60,207 bases of DNA from Bacillus salacetis (GCF_003581585.1 NZ_QXIR01000029.1:1-60207); one strand, 5' to 3'. Positions 11,297 to 21,071 are shown, counted from the stretch's first letter. A program made the numbers and translations. The notes: generated by a model not told the origin, from the sequence alone.

Positions 11297-11326
11297 AAAA
11301 AAGACACCAGCAGACTGGTGTCTTTT
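11297..11326 (-). terminator. ftsH terminator
   Basis: Perfect stem GACACCAG/CTGGTGTC (11303-11310 with 11315-11322) extended by A/T pairs. The run of T on the minus strand follows directly. Confidence 0.93.
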
Positions 11327-11333
11327 TCTGTGA

Positions 11334-13292
11334 CTATTCTTTCTTGTCATCTTCGACTGACTCTTCTGATGTTTTTTCTGTTTCATCCTTCTTTTGGATG
11401 TTCACTTTCACATCATCATTTTTGTCAGAAACTTTATCAGGTTCACCGTATCCGCGGTCTGGCAGTTTACCGTGATCCATTAGATGTTTGATCTGGCCGG
11501 CATCCAATGTTTCAACATCCAACAATGTTTTGGCGATAAGTTCCAGTTTTTCGCGGTTTTCTGTAAGGATCTTTCTGGCTCTTTCATAAGATTCCTTGAT
11601 GAAGCGCTGAATTTCAAGATCAATCTCATATGCGATTGCATCTGAATAATTTTGTTCGTTGTTAATGTCTCTTCCAAGGAATACCTGTCCGCCTTGTGTG
11701 GAACCGAACTGAAGTGGTCCAAGTTTCTCACTCATACCGAACTCGGTAACCATTCTGCGGGCGATGCCTGTCGCACGCTGGAAGTCATTATGTGCGCCTG
11801 TGGATACTTCACCAAAGATGATTTCTTCAGCTACACGTCCGCCAAGCAATCCTGTGATTTTATCGAGCAGCTCCGGCTTTGTCATGAAGTAACGATCTTC
11901 TTTTGGAAGCATTACGGCATAACCGCCAGCCTGGCCGCGCGGTACGATTGTAACTTTGTGAACCATATCTGCCTCATCCAGTATAAGTCCGATAACTGTA
12001 TGACCGGCTTCGTGGAATGCGACGATTTTGCGTTCCTTTTGAGAGACAACTTTGCTCTTCTTGGCAGGACCGGCAATGACGCGGTCTGTTGCTTCATCAA
12101 TATCACGCATGTCAATTTTCTTTTTATCCGAACGGGCAGCTACCAGCGCCGCTTCGTTCAACAAGTTCTCCAAATCTGCTCCGGAGAATCCAGGTGTTCT
12201 CATTGCAATCGCTTTTAAGTCCACGGAATCATCAAGCGGTTTGTTTCTTGCGTGCACTCCCAGCACCGCTTCACGGCCCTTGACATCAGGACGGTCAACA
12301 GTGATTTGACGGTCAAATCGGCCAGGACGCAGCAAGGCTGGATCCAAAATATCCGGACGGTTCGTCGCAGCTACGATGATGATTCCTTCGTTCGCTCCGA
12401 ATCCATCCATTTCAACGAGCAGCTGATTCAACGTCTGTTCACGCTCATCGTGTCCTCCGCCAAGACCTGCTCCACGCTGGCGTCCCACTGCATCAATCTC
12501 ATCTATGAAGATGATACACGGGGCGTTTTTCTTTGCATTTTCAAACAAGTCACGTACACGTGAGGCACCGACACCGACAAACATTTCTACGAAGTCGGAA
12601 CCACTGATAGAGAAGAACGGTACTCCTGCTTCTCCGGCAACGGCACGTGCAAGCAATGTTTTACCTGTACCCGGAGGTCCAACAAGAAGAACCCCTTTAG
12701 GAATACGTGCGCCGACTTCAGAGAACTTTCTCGGGTCTTTAAGGAATTCCACGACCTCGACAAGTTCGTTTTTCTCTTCGTCCGCTCCGGCAACATCTTT
12801 GAAGCGGACCTTTTTCTTTTCTTCGCTGTAAAGCTTGGCTTTACTCTTACCAAAGTTCATGACACGGCTTCCGCCGCCCTGGGCCTGGTTGAGCAGGAAG
12901 AAGAAAAGAATAAAGATAATGACAAACGGTATGATTGTGGTAAAGAAAGATACCCAGCCGCTTGTTTCCTTAGCCATCAGGACATCGACTTCAATGCCGC
13001 TTTCAGCTGCAGCTGCATTGATACGTTCCAATACTCCTGCATCATTACCCAGTACATTTGTAAGGAAATATTGCTCCTCACTATATCCGGTCAGTTTTCC
13101 CCTAACCTGATAAACCCCTCTTTCAGGCTGGATGGAGAACGACTCTACCTCACCATCTTCCAAGTGAGTGATGAATTCGTTATATTTAATGTTTTCTGTT
13201 GGCTCGTTGCTGTTGTTAAAGTAACTCACCACACCTATTATGACGAGAAATACTAGTAAGTAGAATATGGTGTTTCGAAAGATCCGGTTCAT
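11334..13292 (-). CDS. ftsH: ATP-dependent membrane zinc metalloprotease FtsH
   Basis: An AAA+ protease that extracts and degrades membrane and regulatory proteins; in B. subtilis it also affects sporulation. The 652-residue protein has two N-terminal membrane segments (about 8-24 and 113-133) around an extracytoplasmic domain. Then come Walker A GPPGTGKT (205-212), Walker B IIFIDEID (260-267), the second region of homology through [18 protein letters not shown], and the zinc site HEAGH (427-431). The acidic, lysine-rich tail after about 610 is typical and variable. The ATG follows GGAGGAGG. It is transcribed alone, between hprT and a terminator. Confidence 0.98.
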   Translation of the reverse strand: MNRIFRNTIFYLLVFLVIIGVVSYFNNSNEPTENIKYNEFITHLEDGEVESFSIQPERGVYQVRGKLTGYSEEQYFLTNVLGNDAGVLERINAAAAESGIEVDVLMAKETSGWVSFFTTIIPFVIIFILFFFLLNQAQGGGSRVMNFGKSKAKLYSEEKKKVRFKDVAGADEEKNELVEVVEFLKDPRKFSEVGARIPKGVLLVGPPGTGKTLLARAVAGEAGVPFFSISGSDFVEMFVGVGASRVRDLFENAKKNAPCIIFIDEIDAVGRQRGAGLGGGHDEREQTLNQLLVEMDGFGANEGIIIVAATNRPDILDPALLRPGRFDRQITVDRPDVKGREAVLGVHARNKPLDDSVDLKAIAMRTPGFSGADLENLLNEAALVAARSDKKKIDMRDIDEATDRVIAGPAKKSKVVSQKERKIVAFHEAGHTVIGLILDEADMVHKVTIVPRGQAGGYAVMLPKEDRYFMTKPELLDKITGLLGGRVAEEIIFGEVSTGAHNDFQRATGIARRMVTEFGMSEKLGPLQFGSTQGGQVFLGRDINNEQNYSDAIAYEIDLEIQRFIKESYERARKILTENREKLELIAKTLLDVETLDAGQIKHLMDHGKLPDRGYGEPDKVSDKNDDVKVNIQKKDETEKTSEESVEDDKKE

Positions 13293-13328
13293 CCCTTACC
13301 TCCTCCCACGGTAAAAAAGCTATATAAA

Positions 13329-13358
13329 ATAGTATCATAGAAAATCATGGTATTACAA
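13329..13358 (-). promoter_or_regulatory. Candidate sigma-A promoter of ftsH
   Basis: Minus strand TTGTAA, an 18-bp spacer, then TACTAT, about 40 bp upstream of the ftsH start. No terminator is visible between hprT and ftsH. Confidence 0.45.
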
Positions 13359-13417
13359 CAAATTAGCTGTCTTGAAGGGCACATACTTGCAGTAGCACAT
13401 CCTTCTTTAGAATATAC

Positions 13418-13966
13418 TTATTCGCCGGTTGTATACACTTCAGGTTTAAGCACTCCGATATATGGCAGGTTACGGTACTTTTCTGCGTAATCAAGTCCAT
13501 ATCCGACTACAAACTCATCTGGTACGAGGAACCCTACATAATCGGCCTTGATATCCGCTTTTCTTCCGGACGGCTTATCCAAAAGGGTCACGATTTTGAT
13601 TGACTTTGCTTTACGATAGCGGAACAGCTCAACGAGATAGCTAAGAGTCAAACCGCTGTCAATGATATCTTCGATAATAAGGATATCTCTTCCCTCTACC
13701 TTAGTGTCAAGATCCTTGACGATCTTCACTTCGCCGGATGAGACGGTTGAGTTCCCGTAACTGGAAACATCCATGAAATCCATTTCCAAGTATGTATCCA
13801 TCCGTTTAAGCAGGTCACCCATAAAAGGCATTGCACCTTTTAAAACACCGATTGCCAGAGGAAAACCGTCTTTGTATTCCTCAGTAAGCTCGGCACCCAG
13901 CTCCTTGACTTTCTCTTGAAGTTCTTCTTCTGAAATAAGCACTTTCTCAATATCTTTGTTCAACAC
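13418..13966 (-). CDS. hprT: Hypoxanthine phosphoribosyltransferase
   Basis: Salvages hypoxanthine (and guanine) with PRPP. In B. subtilis HprT also works with FtsH and TilS as a conserved cluster. The 182-residue product has the PRTase PRPP loop [18 protein letters not shown], the PPi loop [11 protein letters not shown] and the base-binding [24 protein letters not shown]. The start is a GTG at 13966, 8 nt after AGGAGG; the next codon is TTG. It follows tilS by 12 bp. Confidence 0.97.
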   Translation of the reverse strand: MLNKDIEKVLISEEELQEKVKELGAELTEEYKDGFPLAIGVLKGAMPFMGDLLKRMDTYLEMDFMDVSSYGNSTVSSGEVKIVKDLDTKVEGRDILIIEDIIDSGLTLSYLVELFRYRKAKSIKIVTLLDKPSGRKADIKADYVGFLVPDEFVVGYGLDYAEKYRNLPYIGVLKPEVYTTGE

Positions 13967-13978
13967 TTGGTCTGCCTC

Positions 13979-15382
13979 CTAGGAAGATGTTTGCTCTGAA
14001 AAGATTAACCTTACACAGTCATTGATATCACTTGGTTCCTCACAGGAAAGCGATGACACTTTCAGCTTGGGAAGCCAAAGGATTTCTCCATTATTATCTT
14101 CGACAACCGGCCATGTATCCCTGTGACTGACTGGAATCTTCTCATCGATAAATATATCTTTTACCTTTTTGGTACCATTCAACCCTTTAACTTTTATACG
14201 GTCTCCCGGTCTCCGGTTCCGTATCCTGAAGGGAAAAGCGACCCTCGACTTATCGAATAAGACGGAATCCCCCTCCTGGGAATGATTTTCAGCTTTCTGC
14301 AAAGCGAAAGCCCGCTGCCCAGGCAATTCAATTCTCTCACCTATGTTCAATGTATAACAAAAATCACTAGTGCCCTCTGCTCTTCCATCAAATGTAAGTA
14401 TACATTGATTATAGGAACGAATTGCTTTGAGGTTTCCCGGAAGGTCGAGACTCAGAGAGGGGCTGTCTTTCATTATTATTGCTACCACATCTTGAATATG
14501 TATAGATGATAATGATGAAGGCCTTTCTTTGTAAAGATAATTTAATATTAGATGAATCATTCTTCTTTGTAAAGGCAGAGGCATCATCCGAAATCCTTGT
14601 ATATCAATAACGGCCTCATCCATTGTTTTCGTAATGACACTATCCATTTTTTCTTCCGCCATCGCAAGCAGGTATTCTTCATCCTCGGCAGTTTCTTCAC
14701 TGAATTGTTGAAATTTGAGATGGACCTGAGGGTTTTCCAGCTTAAGGAACGGCAGCACTTTCTGCCGGAAACGATTCCTTGTATAGTCCAGCTTTTCATT
14801 GCTGGGGTCCAGCCTCGGCTCGAGTCCATTATCCGAGCAATATACAGATATTTCCTCTTTGGAAAGACAAAGGAGAGGCCGGATGATTTCAGCACCATGG
14901 AAGACTCTCCTGACCGGGATGCCTCCCTTTAACAGCCCGCTGCTTCCCCTGGTCATCCTCATTAAGATTGTTTCAACTTGGTCATCGCCATGATGGCCAA
15001 AAGCAAGCTTTGTAAATCCCTCTTCTTTCATTACCTTTGCAAAGATCTCATACCTGACGTTCCTGGCGCCTTCCTGCAGCCCTGTATTCGACTCTTCCAG
15101 GATCTCCTGAACGTTCACACGTTCACCATAAAAGGGGATGCCCATCTTTTCACATGTCTTTTTCACAAAGAGCAGTTCTTCATAAGATTGCTCCCCTCTG
15201 AACATATGATCAACACATACAGCAGCAATCCTTGCATCCCAAAGCCGTTTATACTTATTTAAGAAATAAAGAAGAGAAAGTGAATCCGGGCCGCCTGATA
15301 CTGCAGCCAGGATGGAGTCTCCCTCCCGGATTAAGCTGTGTTTCTTGATAAAGCCTGTAACTTTTCTTTCGTAATTCTGCAT
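13979..15382 (-). CDS. tilS: tRNA(Ile)-lysidine synthase
   Basis: Modifies C34 of the minor tRNA-Ile (CAU) to lysidine so that it reads AUA; essential in B. subtilis. The 467-residue product has the N-type ATP pyrophosphatase P-loop SGGPDS (29-34), HHGDDQVET, RNRFRQKVLPFL and the C-terminal TilS domain (RNRRPGDRIKVKGLNGTKKVKDIFID). The chosen start is the ATG at 15382, after AGGAAGAGG. A start at 15412 is in frame but lacks a good ribosome site. It is directly upstream of hprT, the usual order. Confidence 0.95.
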   Translation of the reverse strand: MQNYERKVTGFIKKHSLIREGDSILAAVSGGPDSLSLLYFLNKYKRLWDARIAAVCVDHMFRGEQSYEELLFVKKTCEKMGIPFYGERVNVQEILEESNTGLQEGARNVRYEIFAKVMKEEGFTKLAFGHHGDDQVETILMRMTRGSSGLLKGGIPVRRVFHGAEIIRPLLCLSKEEISVYCSDNGLEPRLDPSNEKLDYTRNRFRQKVLPFLKLENPQVHLKFQQFSEETAEDEEYLLAMAEEKMDSVITKTMDEAVIDIQGFRMMPLPLQRRMIHLILNYLYKERPSSLSSIHIQDVVAIIMKDSPSLSLDLPGNLKAIRSYNQCILTFDGRAEGTSDFCYTLNIGERIELPGQRAFALQKAENHSQEGDSVLFDKSRVAFPFRIRNRRPGDRIKVKGLNGTKKVKDIFIDEKIPVSHRDTWPVVEDNNGEILWLPKLKVSSLSCEEPSDINDCVRLIFSEQTSS

Positions 15383-15451
15383 AATGCCTCTTCCTGAACC
15401 TTTTTCACTCATTTTACCAGTATTCCAGTCTCATTTCACATTTGAGGACAT

Positions 15452-16429
15452 TCACAAAAGTTCTCCATAGATATAAAGAACATATAGGAGAGACACAATC
15501 ATTACCACCAGAATGGTCTCAAGGAATCCGCCGCCGGATTTCTGCCTCTTGACCTGCTGGCGTGTGGCTGTGATGGCCCTCCCACTGGTTCCTGTTGCAG
15601 CCGGCTTGCTATGCGCATCGGCTTTTACCGATAAAGTATTCAGCATGGACTGCCTCATTTCAAGCGCTGTAGTGAACTTTCCTTCCAGAGCACCCAGAAT
15701 CGGACCTTTGAGCTTCTTCAGTTCAGGCTTGGCCATCACCGCATTCCGTAATTGGTCTATTCCCCCGGCACCGCTCTTGTTAAACCTTTTTGGATAGGAG
15801 AGGTTAATCAGGATCATCGCAGCAGAAAACAAATCATATGCAGGTTCTGCTTTCCTTGAATGGCCAAGCCAGTATCCCCTGTCAAAGAACTCGGTGAACT
15901 CCTTGATGGCCCTTCCCTTCATTGTTGTTCCCCCGACATCTATACAGCGGATCTTATAGGGCGGACCAGTCACAATCAGATTATCGGGTTTCAGATCCCC
16001 GAAAACCCAGCCCTCCTGGTGTATTCGATCAAGGTCGTTCAACAGCTGCACAACCAGTACACCAGTCCAGGAAAATCCTTTGTTTTGGACAAAAGTCAGC
16101 AGGTCGGGTCCCTGGATGTATTCCATTACATAAAAAGGGATCCTTCTGGCGCTGATTTCCCAGTCATCCACATCAAGCAAAGAAGGTCCAAGGGGAGCTC
16201 CTTGGACCTTGGCAAAAGCCTTCAATACATTCACTTCGGAAGTTACCGACATCGAACTGTCGCTCATCTTCAGCGCTACATAATCAGCACCGGTGCGAGC
16301 AAGGTAGACAATACCGTTGGCCCCGTATCCAAGTTCTTTCACTATAGTATATTGTTGTTTATGCCATTTTCCCGTGATCCTTGTTCCCGAAGAAAATTTA
16401 AATTGTTTCTTCAAAGTATTGTTCATCAT
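15452..16429 (-). CDS. yabT: Hanks-type Ser/Thr kinase YabT
   Basis: A sporulation protein kinase. In B. subtilis YabT is made in the forespore, is activated by DNA and phosphorylates RecA and AbrB. The 325-residue product has the glycine loop GYGANG (34-39), catalytic Lys54 in VALK, GDLKPDN (144-150, catalytic Asp145) and the metal-binding Asp164 in IDVGG instead of DFG. One C-terminal membrane segment follows a basic linker that could bind DNA. The start is the ATG-ATG pair at 16429/16426, inside yabS (31-34 nt overlap). There is no strong ribosome site, so coupling to yabS is likely. Confidence 0.93.
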   Translation of the reverse strand: MMNNTLKKQFKFSSGTRITGKWHKQQYTIVKELGYGANGIVYLARTGADYVALKMSDSSMSVTSEVNVLKAFAKVQGAPLGPSLLDVDDWEISARRIPFYVMEYIQGPDLLTFVQNKGFSWTGVLVVQLLNDLDRIHQEGWVFGDLKPDNLIVTGPPYKIRCIDVGGTTMKGRAIKEFTEFFDRGYWLGHSRKAEPAYDLFSAAMILINLSYPKRFNKSGAGGIDQLRNAVMAKPELKKLKGPILGALEGKFTTALEMRQSMLNTLSVKADAHSKPAATGTSGRAITATRQQVKRQKSGGGFLETILVVMIVSLLYVLYIYGELL

Positions 16430-17135
16430 CACGTGAGAGCAAACCCCTTAATGAACGTTTTTTCTTGAAAGAAGAAATAGCTTCGCTTATTGCCGGACCT
16501 GTCGGTGTTATGCCTCCTGTTGAAAGTTTGGAGAAAACACTCGTAAGCGATTCAAGCTTAGGCGTCCAATCCAGCAGTTTTTCGACATCTTTTCTTTTCC
16601 CGGGAAATACAAAGACTGAGAACATATTATCTCCCATTCTTGCATTCATGCTTAAGGATAGGTCCAGTAAGGCTTCTTTAACCGTTGGAAGCTTATGTTT
16701 CATGCTCGCCGATGTATCGACAAGAATCAACACTTCAAGGTCGGCGGATTCTCCCAGTTCATCCACCACCTCCATCACTTCGCCTCGCTGTTCCGGTGGC
16801 AGTTCCTCCATGGAAGTACTTTTCCCCAGTATCTGCTTCAGTTCTTTATTGACTACTCCCTGAAGGGTCTGAGTCATCGCCTTTCTTGTCACCATTTGAA
16901 CAGTCTGGGATAGCTGCTGGGCGTAGACAATCTGGCTGACGCCTCCGCCCGACATGGCGATCCCTTCTATTTCCTCCATGCCTCTTTCATCAATCGAATC
17001 ATTCTCCATCACACCAATAACATTGACCGTAATCCCTTGTTCCTTTGCCAGTGCCGCCATCGCCACCGGGTCTTCCCCTTGATTGGAACAACCATCCGTT
17101 ATTAATAGAACTTGTCGAAGTGTACCTGTCTTCAA
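16398..17135 (-). CDS. yabS: VWA-domain protein YabS
   Basis: A 245-residue cytoplasmic protein containing von Willebrand factor A-like segments. One is near the N-terminus (QVLLITDGCSNQGEDP). A second complete one has the MIDAS motif DTSAS in LEVLILVDTSASMKHKLP (about 140-157) and a later TGGITPTGPAI loop. The start is a TTG at 17135, after AGAGGAGGGG. The only B. subtilis gene at this place is yabS, of unknown function, co-transcribed with yabT. A sigma-F-like promoter lies just upstream. A role as a metal-dependent scaffold for the kinase is inference. Confidence 0.9.
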   Translation of the reverse strand: MKTGTLRQVLLITDGCSNQGEDPVAMAALAKEQGITVNVIGVMENDSIDERGMEEIEGIAMSGGGVSQIVYAQQLSQTVQMVTRKAMTQTLQGVVNKELKQILGKSTSMEELPPEQRGEVMEVVDELGESADLEVLILVDTSASMKHKLPTVKEALLDLSLSMNARMGDNMFSVFVFPGKRKDVEKLLDWTPKLESLTSVFSKLSTGGITPTGPAISEAISSFKKKRSLRGLLSRDDEQYFEETI

Positions 17136-17166
17136 CAGATTCCCCTCCTCTAACTTAGTTTGTTAC

Positions 17167-17196
17167 CATCATCGCCGGATTAGAGGGGAAATATAC
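17167..17196 (-). promoter_or_regulatory. Sigma-F promoter of yabS-yabT
   Basis: Minus strand -35 GTATA, spacer of exactly 15 bp, -10 GGCGATGATG. This fits GYWTA-N15-GGNRANAHTR at all but one position. The -35 box ends 4 bp from the start of the large repeat array. Confidence 0.75.
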
Positions 17197-17200
17197 TATA

Positions 17201-18084
17201 AAAAGCGCAAGCGCCTTGCTCAGCCCCGACAGGCAAATGTTCCGAAGAGAAAAAAAGGCGCTCTATCCTTTTATCTCTTTGGGTTATTTGACCCCGAGGG
17301 GCTAGGCGCTGGAGCTGGATTGACTAAAAAGCGGAAGCGCCTTGCTCAGCCCCGACAGGCAAATGTTCCGAAGAGAAAAAAAGGCGCTCTATCCTTTTAT
17401 TCTCTTCGGGTTATTTGACCCCGAGGGGCTGGGCGCTGAAGCTGGATTGACTAAAAAGCGCAAGCGCCTCGTTCAGCCCCGACAGGCAAATGTTCCGAAG
17501 AGAAAAAAGGCGCCCTTTCCTTTTATCTCTTTGGGTTATTTGACCCCGAGGGGCTAGGCGCTGAAGCTGGATTGACTAAAAAGCGCAAGCGCCTTGCTCA
17601 GCCCCGACAGGCAAATGTTCCGAAGAGAAAAAAAGGCGCCCTTTCCTTTTATTCTCTTCGGGTTATTTGACCCCGAGGGGCTAGGCGCTGGAGCTGGATT
17701 GACTATAAAGCGGAAGCGCCTTGCTCAGCCCCGACAGGCAAATGTTCCGAAGAGAAAAAAGGCGCTCTTTCCTTTTATCTCTTTGGGTTATTTGACCCCG
17801 AGGGGCTAGGCGCTGAAGCTGGATTGACTAAAAAGCGCAAGCGCCTTGCTCAGCCCCGACAGGCAAATGTTCCGAAGAGAAAAAAAGGCGCCCTTTCCTT
17901 TTATCTCTTCGGGTTATTTGACCCCGAGAGGCTAGGCGCTGAAGCTGGATTGACTAAAAAGCGCAAGCGCCTCGTTCAGCCCCGACAGGCAAATGTTCCA
18001 AAGAGAAAAAAGGCGCTCTTTCCTTTTATCTCTTTGGGTTATTTGACCCCGAGGGGCTAGGCGCTGGAGCTGGATTGACTATAA
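17201..18084 (+). repeat. Family-1 hairpin repeat array 1 (7 tandem units)
   Basis: Seven head-to-tail units with a period of 125-127 bp; the shared GACAGGCAAATG begins at 17228, 17354, 17481, 17606, 17733, 17858 and 17984. Each unit begins AAGCGCAAGCGCCT and ends GGGGCTAGGCGCTGGAGCTGG, then TTGACTA. The inner arms CCGAAGAG and CTCTTCGG also pair, as do CAAAT and ATTTG, so one unit makes a long interrupted hairpin. Indels between units break every reading frame. No protein is encoded. Confidence 0.95.
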
Positions 18085-18232
18085 AGCGGAAGCGGCCGTT
18101 CAGTGCCGTACAGATTTCAGGGCTCTCGCATGAGATAAAGGAAACACGACGAACGAACGTGAGTCGATGTTGACTTATCGCAAGGAGAGAGACCGAAATC
18201 TGCTAGGCACTGGCCGCTGGAGCTGGATTGAA
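18085..18232 (+). repeat. Family-2 palindromic element, complete copy in array 1
   Basis: It starts AAAGCGGAAGCGGCCGTTCAG and ends CTGGCCGCTGGAGCTGG. The arms AGCGGCC/GGCCGCT, AGTGCC/GGCACT and CAGATTTC/GAAATCTG pair. The interior (GAACGAACGTGAGTCGATGTTGACTTATCG) is unlike family 1, but the outer arm and tail are alike. A near-identical copy lies at 40793-40935. Confidence 0.85.
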
Positions 18233-18234
18233 TA

Positions 18235-18359
18235 TAAAGCGCAAGCGCCTTGCTCAGCCCCGACAGGCAAATGTTCCGAAGAGAAAAAAGGCGCTCTTTC
18301 CTTTTATCTCTTTGGGTTATTTGACCCCGAGGGGCTAGGCGCTGGAGCTGGATTGACTA
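18235..18359 (+). repeat. Family-1 unit, eighth copy of array 1
   Basis: One more complete family-1 unit, with GACAGGCAAATG at 18262, separated from the other seven by the family-2 element. Confidence 0.9.
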
Positions 18360-18445
18360 TAAAGCGCAAGCAGCTGTTCAGCGCCGTACAGTTCGAAGGA
18401 TTTTGAACCGGACAGCCCGCTGCTCCAAGCCCTTCCACCTTCAGT
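18360..18445 (+). repeat. Family-2-like partial element
   Basis: It begins AAAGCGCAAGCAGCTGTTCAGC followed by GCCGTACAGTTC, like family 2, then shortens to GGACAGCCCGCTGCT. It appears to be a short or degraded variant. It ends the array about 70 bp from the spoIIE stop. Confidence 0.5.
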
Positions 18446-18514
18446 TGCAAACACAATTACCAAACTGAATATTAGGCGACCTCCTTTCAATATATGAAAC
18501 AATTACTTCTTCAA

Positions 18515-21004
18515 TTAAGATACCTGCTCCTTCCTTTTGAATTTCTGCACAGGGATTGAACTCCACTTTGGTGTGTTGTGCTTAATTTTAGAGACGACAA
18601 TTGTCATGTCGTCTTCTATTTCACCGGACCTTGTCCTGATCACTTCCTCCATAATGATATCTGCCATTGCCTGCGGGTCATCCGTGCCGACCTCTTTTAT
18701 CTTCCGTTTCATCCACATATCATAATTTTCAACATGTTTCGGCCCTTCAAATACACCATCACTCATCATGATCAGCAGATCGCCTGCCTTTAACTGTTCA
18801 CTTACTACATCTACATCGAATTCATAAAAAATACCCATAGGGAGGTTTCCGGCCTCCACCTTCACCACCTTGTCACCTCTTTTTATAAAGCTCGGAGTCG
18901 AACCTATTTTTAAAAACTTCGAAGAAGCATCTTGCAGATCGATCATTGCCAAATCAAGCGTCGAAAAGATTTCATCATTCGTCCTTAATGATAGAATGGA
19001 GTTCACTGCCTTAATTGCCACTTTCTCTTCTATTCCGGATTGTAAGATTTTTTGAAGAAGACTCAGAGTTTCATTGCTTTCATAATGGGCACGTTCTCCA
19101 TTTCCCATCCCGTCACTGATGGCGACAGCATATTTACTGGCACTCAATTCAATCATTGAATAGCTGTCACCGGAAATCAATCCTCCCCCTTTGGCAGCAT
19201 GGGCCACCCCTGTATCCACCACATAGGCTTTAGCAGAACCAAACGTCAATTGGCAGTGACCGCTTGGAAACGCTGCAGCATCTTCTTTCTGAACGATAAT
19301 ATTTTCCCCGAGGATATCCGACAGCATCGGGGCAATCAATTTTTCTCCCTCTCCGTGTCCATTTCCATTGGGAAGGACCATCTCAATATCTACATTCCCT
19401 TTATCCAAGGAATAAATTTCTACATTTTCTATCTCCATGCCAAAATCCTGCAGGGATTCCAAAATCTGTTCCTCCTGCTGCTGGTGATTCTCTCTTTCTC
19501 TTTGAATCTCCCTCGCAAAGTCTCCCATTACCTCAGACACACCCAATAGCTGATCTGCAACAAGTTTCCGGCTCTCCTGCACCTGCTTCTTCAACTTTAA
19601 ATTGGCTTGGTAATACGTCAGTTCCTGGGATATGACGTCCTGTACTTTTTTTGAGCGGACGCAATGCTTCTCTAGTTCCCTCCCCACTTTTCCATTCACC
19701 GGGACATGGCCCTGATCGACTTCGAACATGACATCTTTCATCAAATCATACGTTTGGTTGAAGTTCCTTGCCCAGCATTGTTCTTTCTTGAAGCATGTCT
19801 GGCATGTTTTCTCGGTAACATTACTCAAAAATTGATCGAATTCCCTTTCGTCCACATCATCATTCTCCATCTGCTCTTCCAAGCTGACAAAACTGTTCGA
19901 CAATGCCTGGAAGACAGACGAAAACTGCTCAACCCTGCTTGCTGTGACATCACGGACTTTTCGGATATATTGCTGCTGTTCCTGATTGTACTCAGCGGTT
20001 CCCGGTATATATTTAGCCAATTTCATTGTAAGTGCTGCAGGTGTAAGGAATAAAAGCAGTATCGCAATTCCAGACTCATAAAGCGTTTTGGTCAATGATG
20101 TGTCACTTTCCCCGTACATCCCTACCAAAAGAGTAGCGATAAGGAGCCCAATGGCTGCCCCTGCCTTTTTTCCTTCTTTCAACAAGCCTCCAAGCAGACC
20201 TGAAAATGCGAGCATGCTCATTTGATAGAAACTGGCCACGTTGGCAAGACTGAAAATCAATCCCGTCACGACCCCCACGGTTGAACCGACAGTAGCACCA
20301 GCCACAAACGAAAACAGCAATACAAGGTATCTTGATAAAATATGTTCTATAGAAAGATTATAAACGGACCATCCAATTGTCCCTGTCATGACCGAAGCAA
20401 GCAGGATAATCAGGCTTACAACCTCTTCTGTCCTCATCGATTTCTTGCGTTTACTGATTGAGAAAAGAGGGACACTCTGGATGAAAATCAGGGTAAGAAT
20501 AAATGAAAGGGTCGCTTCAACTCCCGCCATTGCCCCATCATACACGGTCATCATTTGTCCGTTTGTTATGTAATCAAATGTGAGGTTTGCAGTTATTGTT
20601 GTGAAGAATACAAAATAAGGGACAGCCTTCAACTCATTTTTTTGGAATTTCCTCGTGACCCTGAAAATAATGAGGAATAAAATCGTACTGGCAAACGTAT
20701 ACGTAATATTAGTGAGCGATAGTGTGAGCGATCCGGCCAGCAGTCCCATTAAAGCCACAGGAGCACGATCTCTCCGCACCATATAAACAGCTGCGAAAAA
20801 TGGCATGGCGAACGGGGTCAGATGTGAAAGGATCAGTGCGCGTCCAAGAAGAAAACCAAGACCGAAGAGAACAAACCCTTTTTGAACGAAAAACCACTCC
20901 AACTTCTGCATAATAACCTTCATGCCCATAGAGAACTCTGTTTTTGTATGTTCAATGTCTACTTTCCCCACCGGTTCCATGACGCTTTGCTCAATTTTTT
21001 CCAT
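18515..21004 (-). CDS. spoIIE: Stage II sporulation protein E, SpoIIAA phosphatase
   Basis: Dephosphorylates SpoIIAA to release sigma-F in the forespore, and localises with FtsZ at the polar septum. The 829-residue product has many N-terminal membrane segments (about 45-320), a central FtsZ-interaction/oligomerisation region with a Cys cluster (CQTCFKKEQCW), and a C-terminal PP2C phosphatase (SMIELSASKYAVAISDGMGNGERA and LLIMMSDGVFEG). The start is the ATG at 21004, after GGGGGAG; the frame is open 36 bases further upstream without a ribosome site. It is monocistronic, with a Spo0A-type promoter upstream and the repeat array downstream. Confidence 0.98.
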   Translation of the reverse strand: MEKIEQSVMEPVGKVDIEHTKTEFSMGMKVIMQKLEWFFVQKGFVLFGLGFLLGRALILSHLTPFAMPFFAAVYMVRRDRAPVALMGLLAGSLTLSLTNITYTFASTILFLIIFRVTRKFQKNELKAVPYFVFFTTITANLTFDYITNGQMMTVYDGAMAGVEATLSFILTLIFIQSVPLFSISKRKKSMRTEEVVSLIILLASVMTGTIGWSVYNLSIEHILSRYLVLLFSFVAGATVGSTVGVVTGLIFSLANVASFYQMSMLAFSGLLGGLLKEGKKAGAAIGLLIATLLVGMYGESDTSLTKTLYESGIAILLLFLTPAALTMKLAKYIPGTAEYNQEQQQYIRKVRDVTASRVEQFSSVFQALSNSFVSLEEQMENDDVDEREFDQFLSNVTEKTCQTCFKKEQCWARNFNQTYDLMKDVMFEVDQGHVPVNGKVGRELEKHCVRSKKVQDVISQELTYYQANLKLKKQVQESRKLVADQLLGVSEVMGDFAREIQRERENHQQQEEQILESLQDFGMEIENVEIYSLDKGNVDIEMVLPNGNGHGEGEKLIAPMLSDILGENIIVQKEDAAAFPSGHCQLTFGSAKAYVVDTGVAHAAKGGGLISGDSYSMIELSASKYAVAISDGMGNGERAHYESNETLSLLQKILQSGIEEKVAIKAVNSILSLRTNDEIFSTLDLAMIDLQDASSKFLKIGSTPSFIKRGDKVVKVEAGNLPMGIFYEFDVDVVSEQLKAGDLLIMMSDGVFEGPKHVENYDMWMKRKIKEVGTDDPQAMADIIMEEVIRTRSGEIEDDMTIVVSKIKHNTPKWSSIPVQKFKRKEQVS

Positions 21005-21038
21005 ACTCTTCTCTCCCCCTGGTCTTATTCTTGGGAAC

Positions 21039-21071
21039 ATTATAAATCGGACAAGCTTAAAAGTTTGTCAA
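21039..21071 (-). promoter_or_regulatory. Spo0A-type spoIIE promoter with 21-bp spacing
   Basis: Minus strand TTGACA (21066-21071) and TATAAT (21039-21044) are both consensus but 21 bp apart. This wide spacing is the hallmark of the Spo0A-activated spoIIE and spoIIG promoters of B. subtilis. Confidence 0.88.

Noticed and set aside
17201..18359. CRISPR array
   Set aside because: The complete 125-bp unit is conserved with no unique spacers, the period is too long and there are no cas genes.
17201..18359. Integron attC-like sites (also imperfect palindromes of about 120 bp)
   Set aside because: The attC core-site ends (RYYYAAC/GTTRRRY) are not present at unit borders, there are no cassette ORFs between units, and no integrase is seen.
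17083..18406. Plus-strand open frames through the repeat array giving peptides with a repeated KKRKRLAQPRQANVPKRKKGA-like segment
   Set aside because: They arise from the DNA repeat itself. Unit lengths of 125, 126 and 127 bp shift the frame, no ribosome sites precede them, and the conservation is in stem pairing rather than codons.
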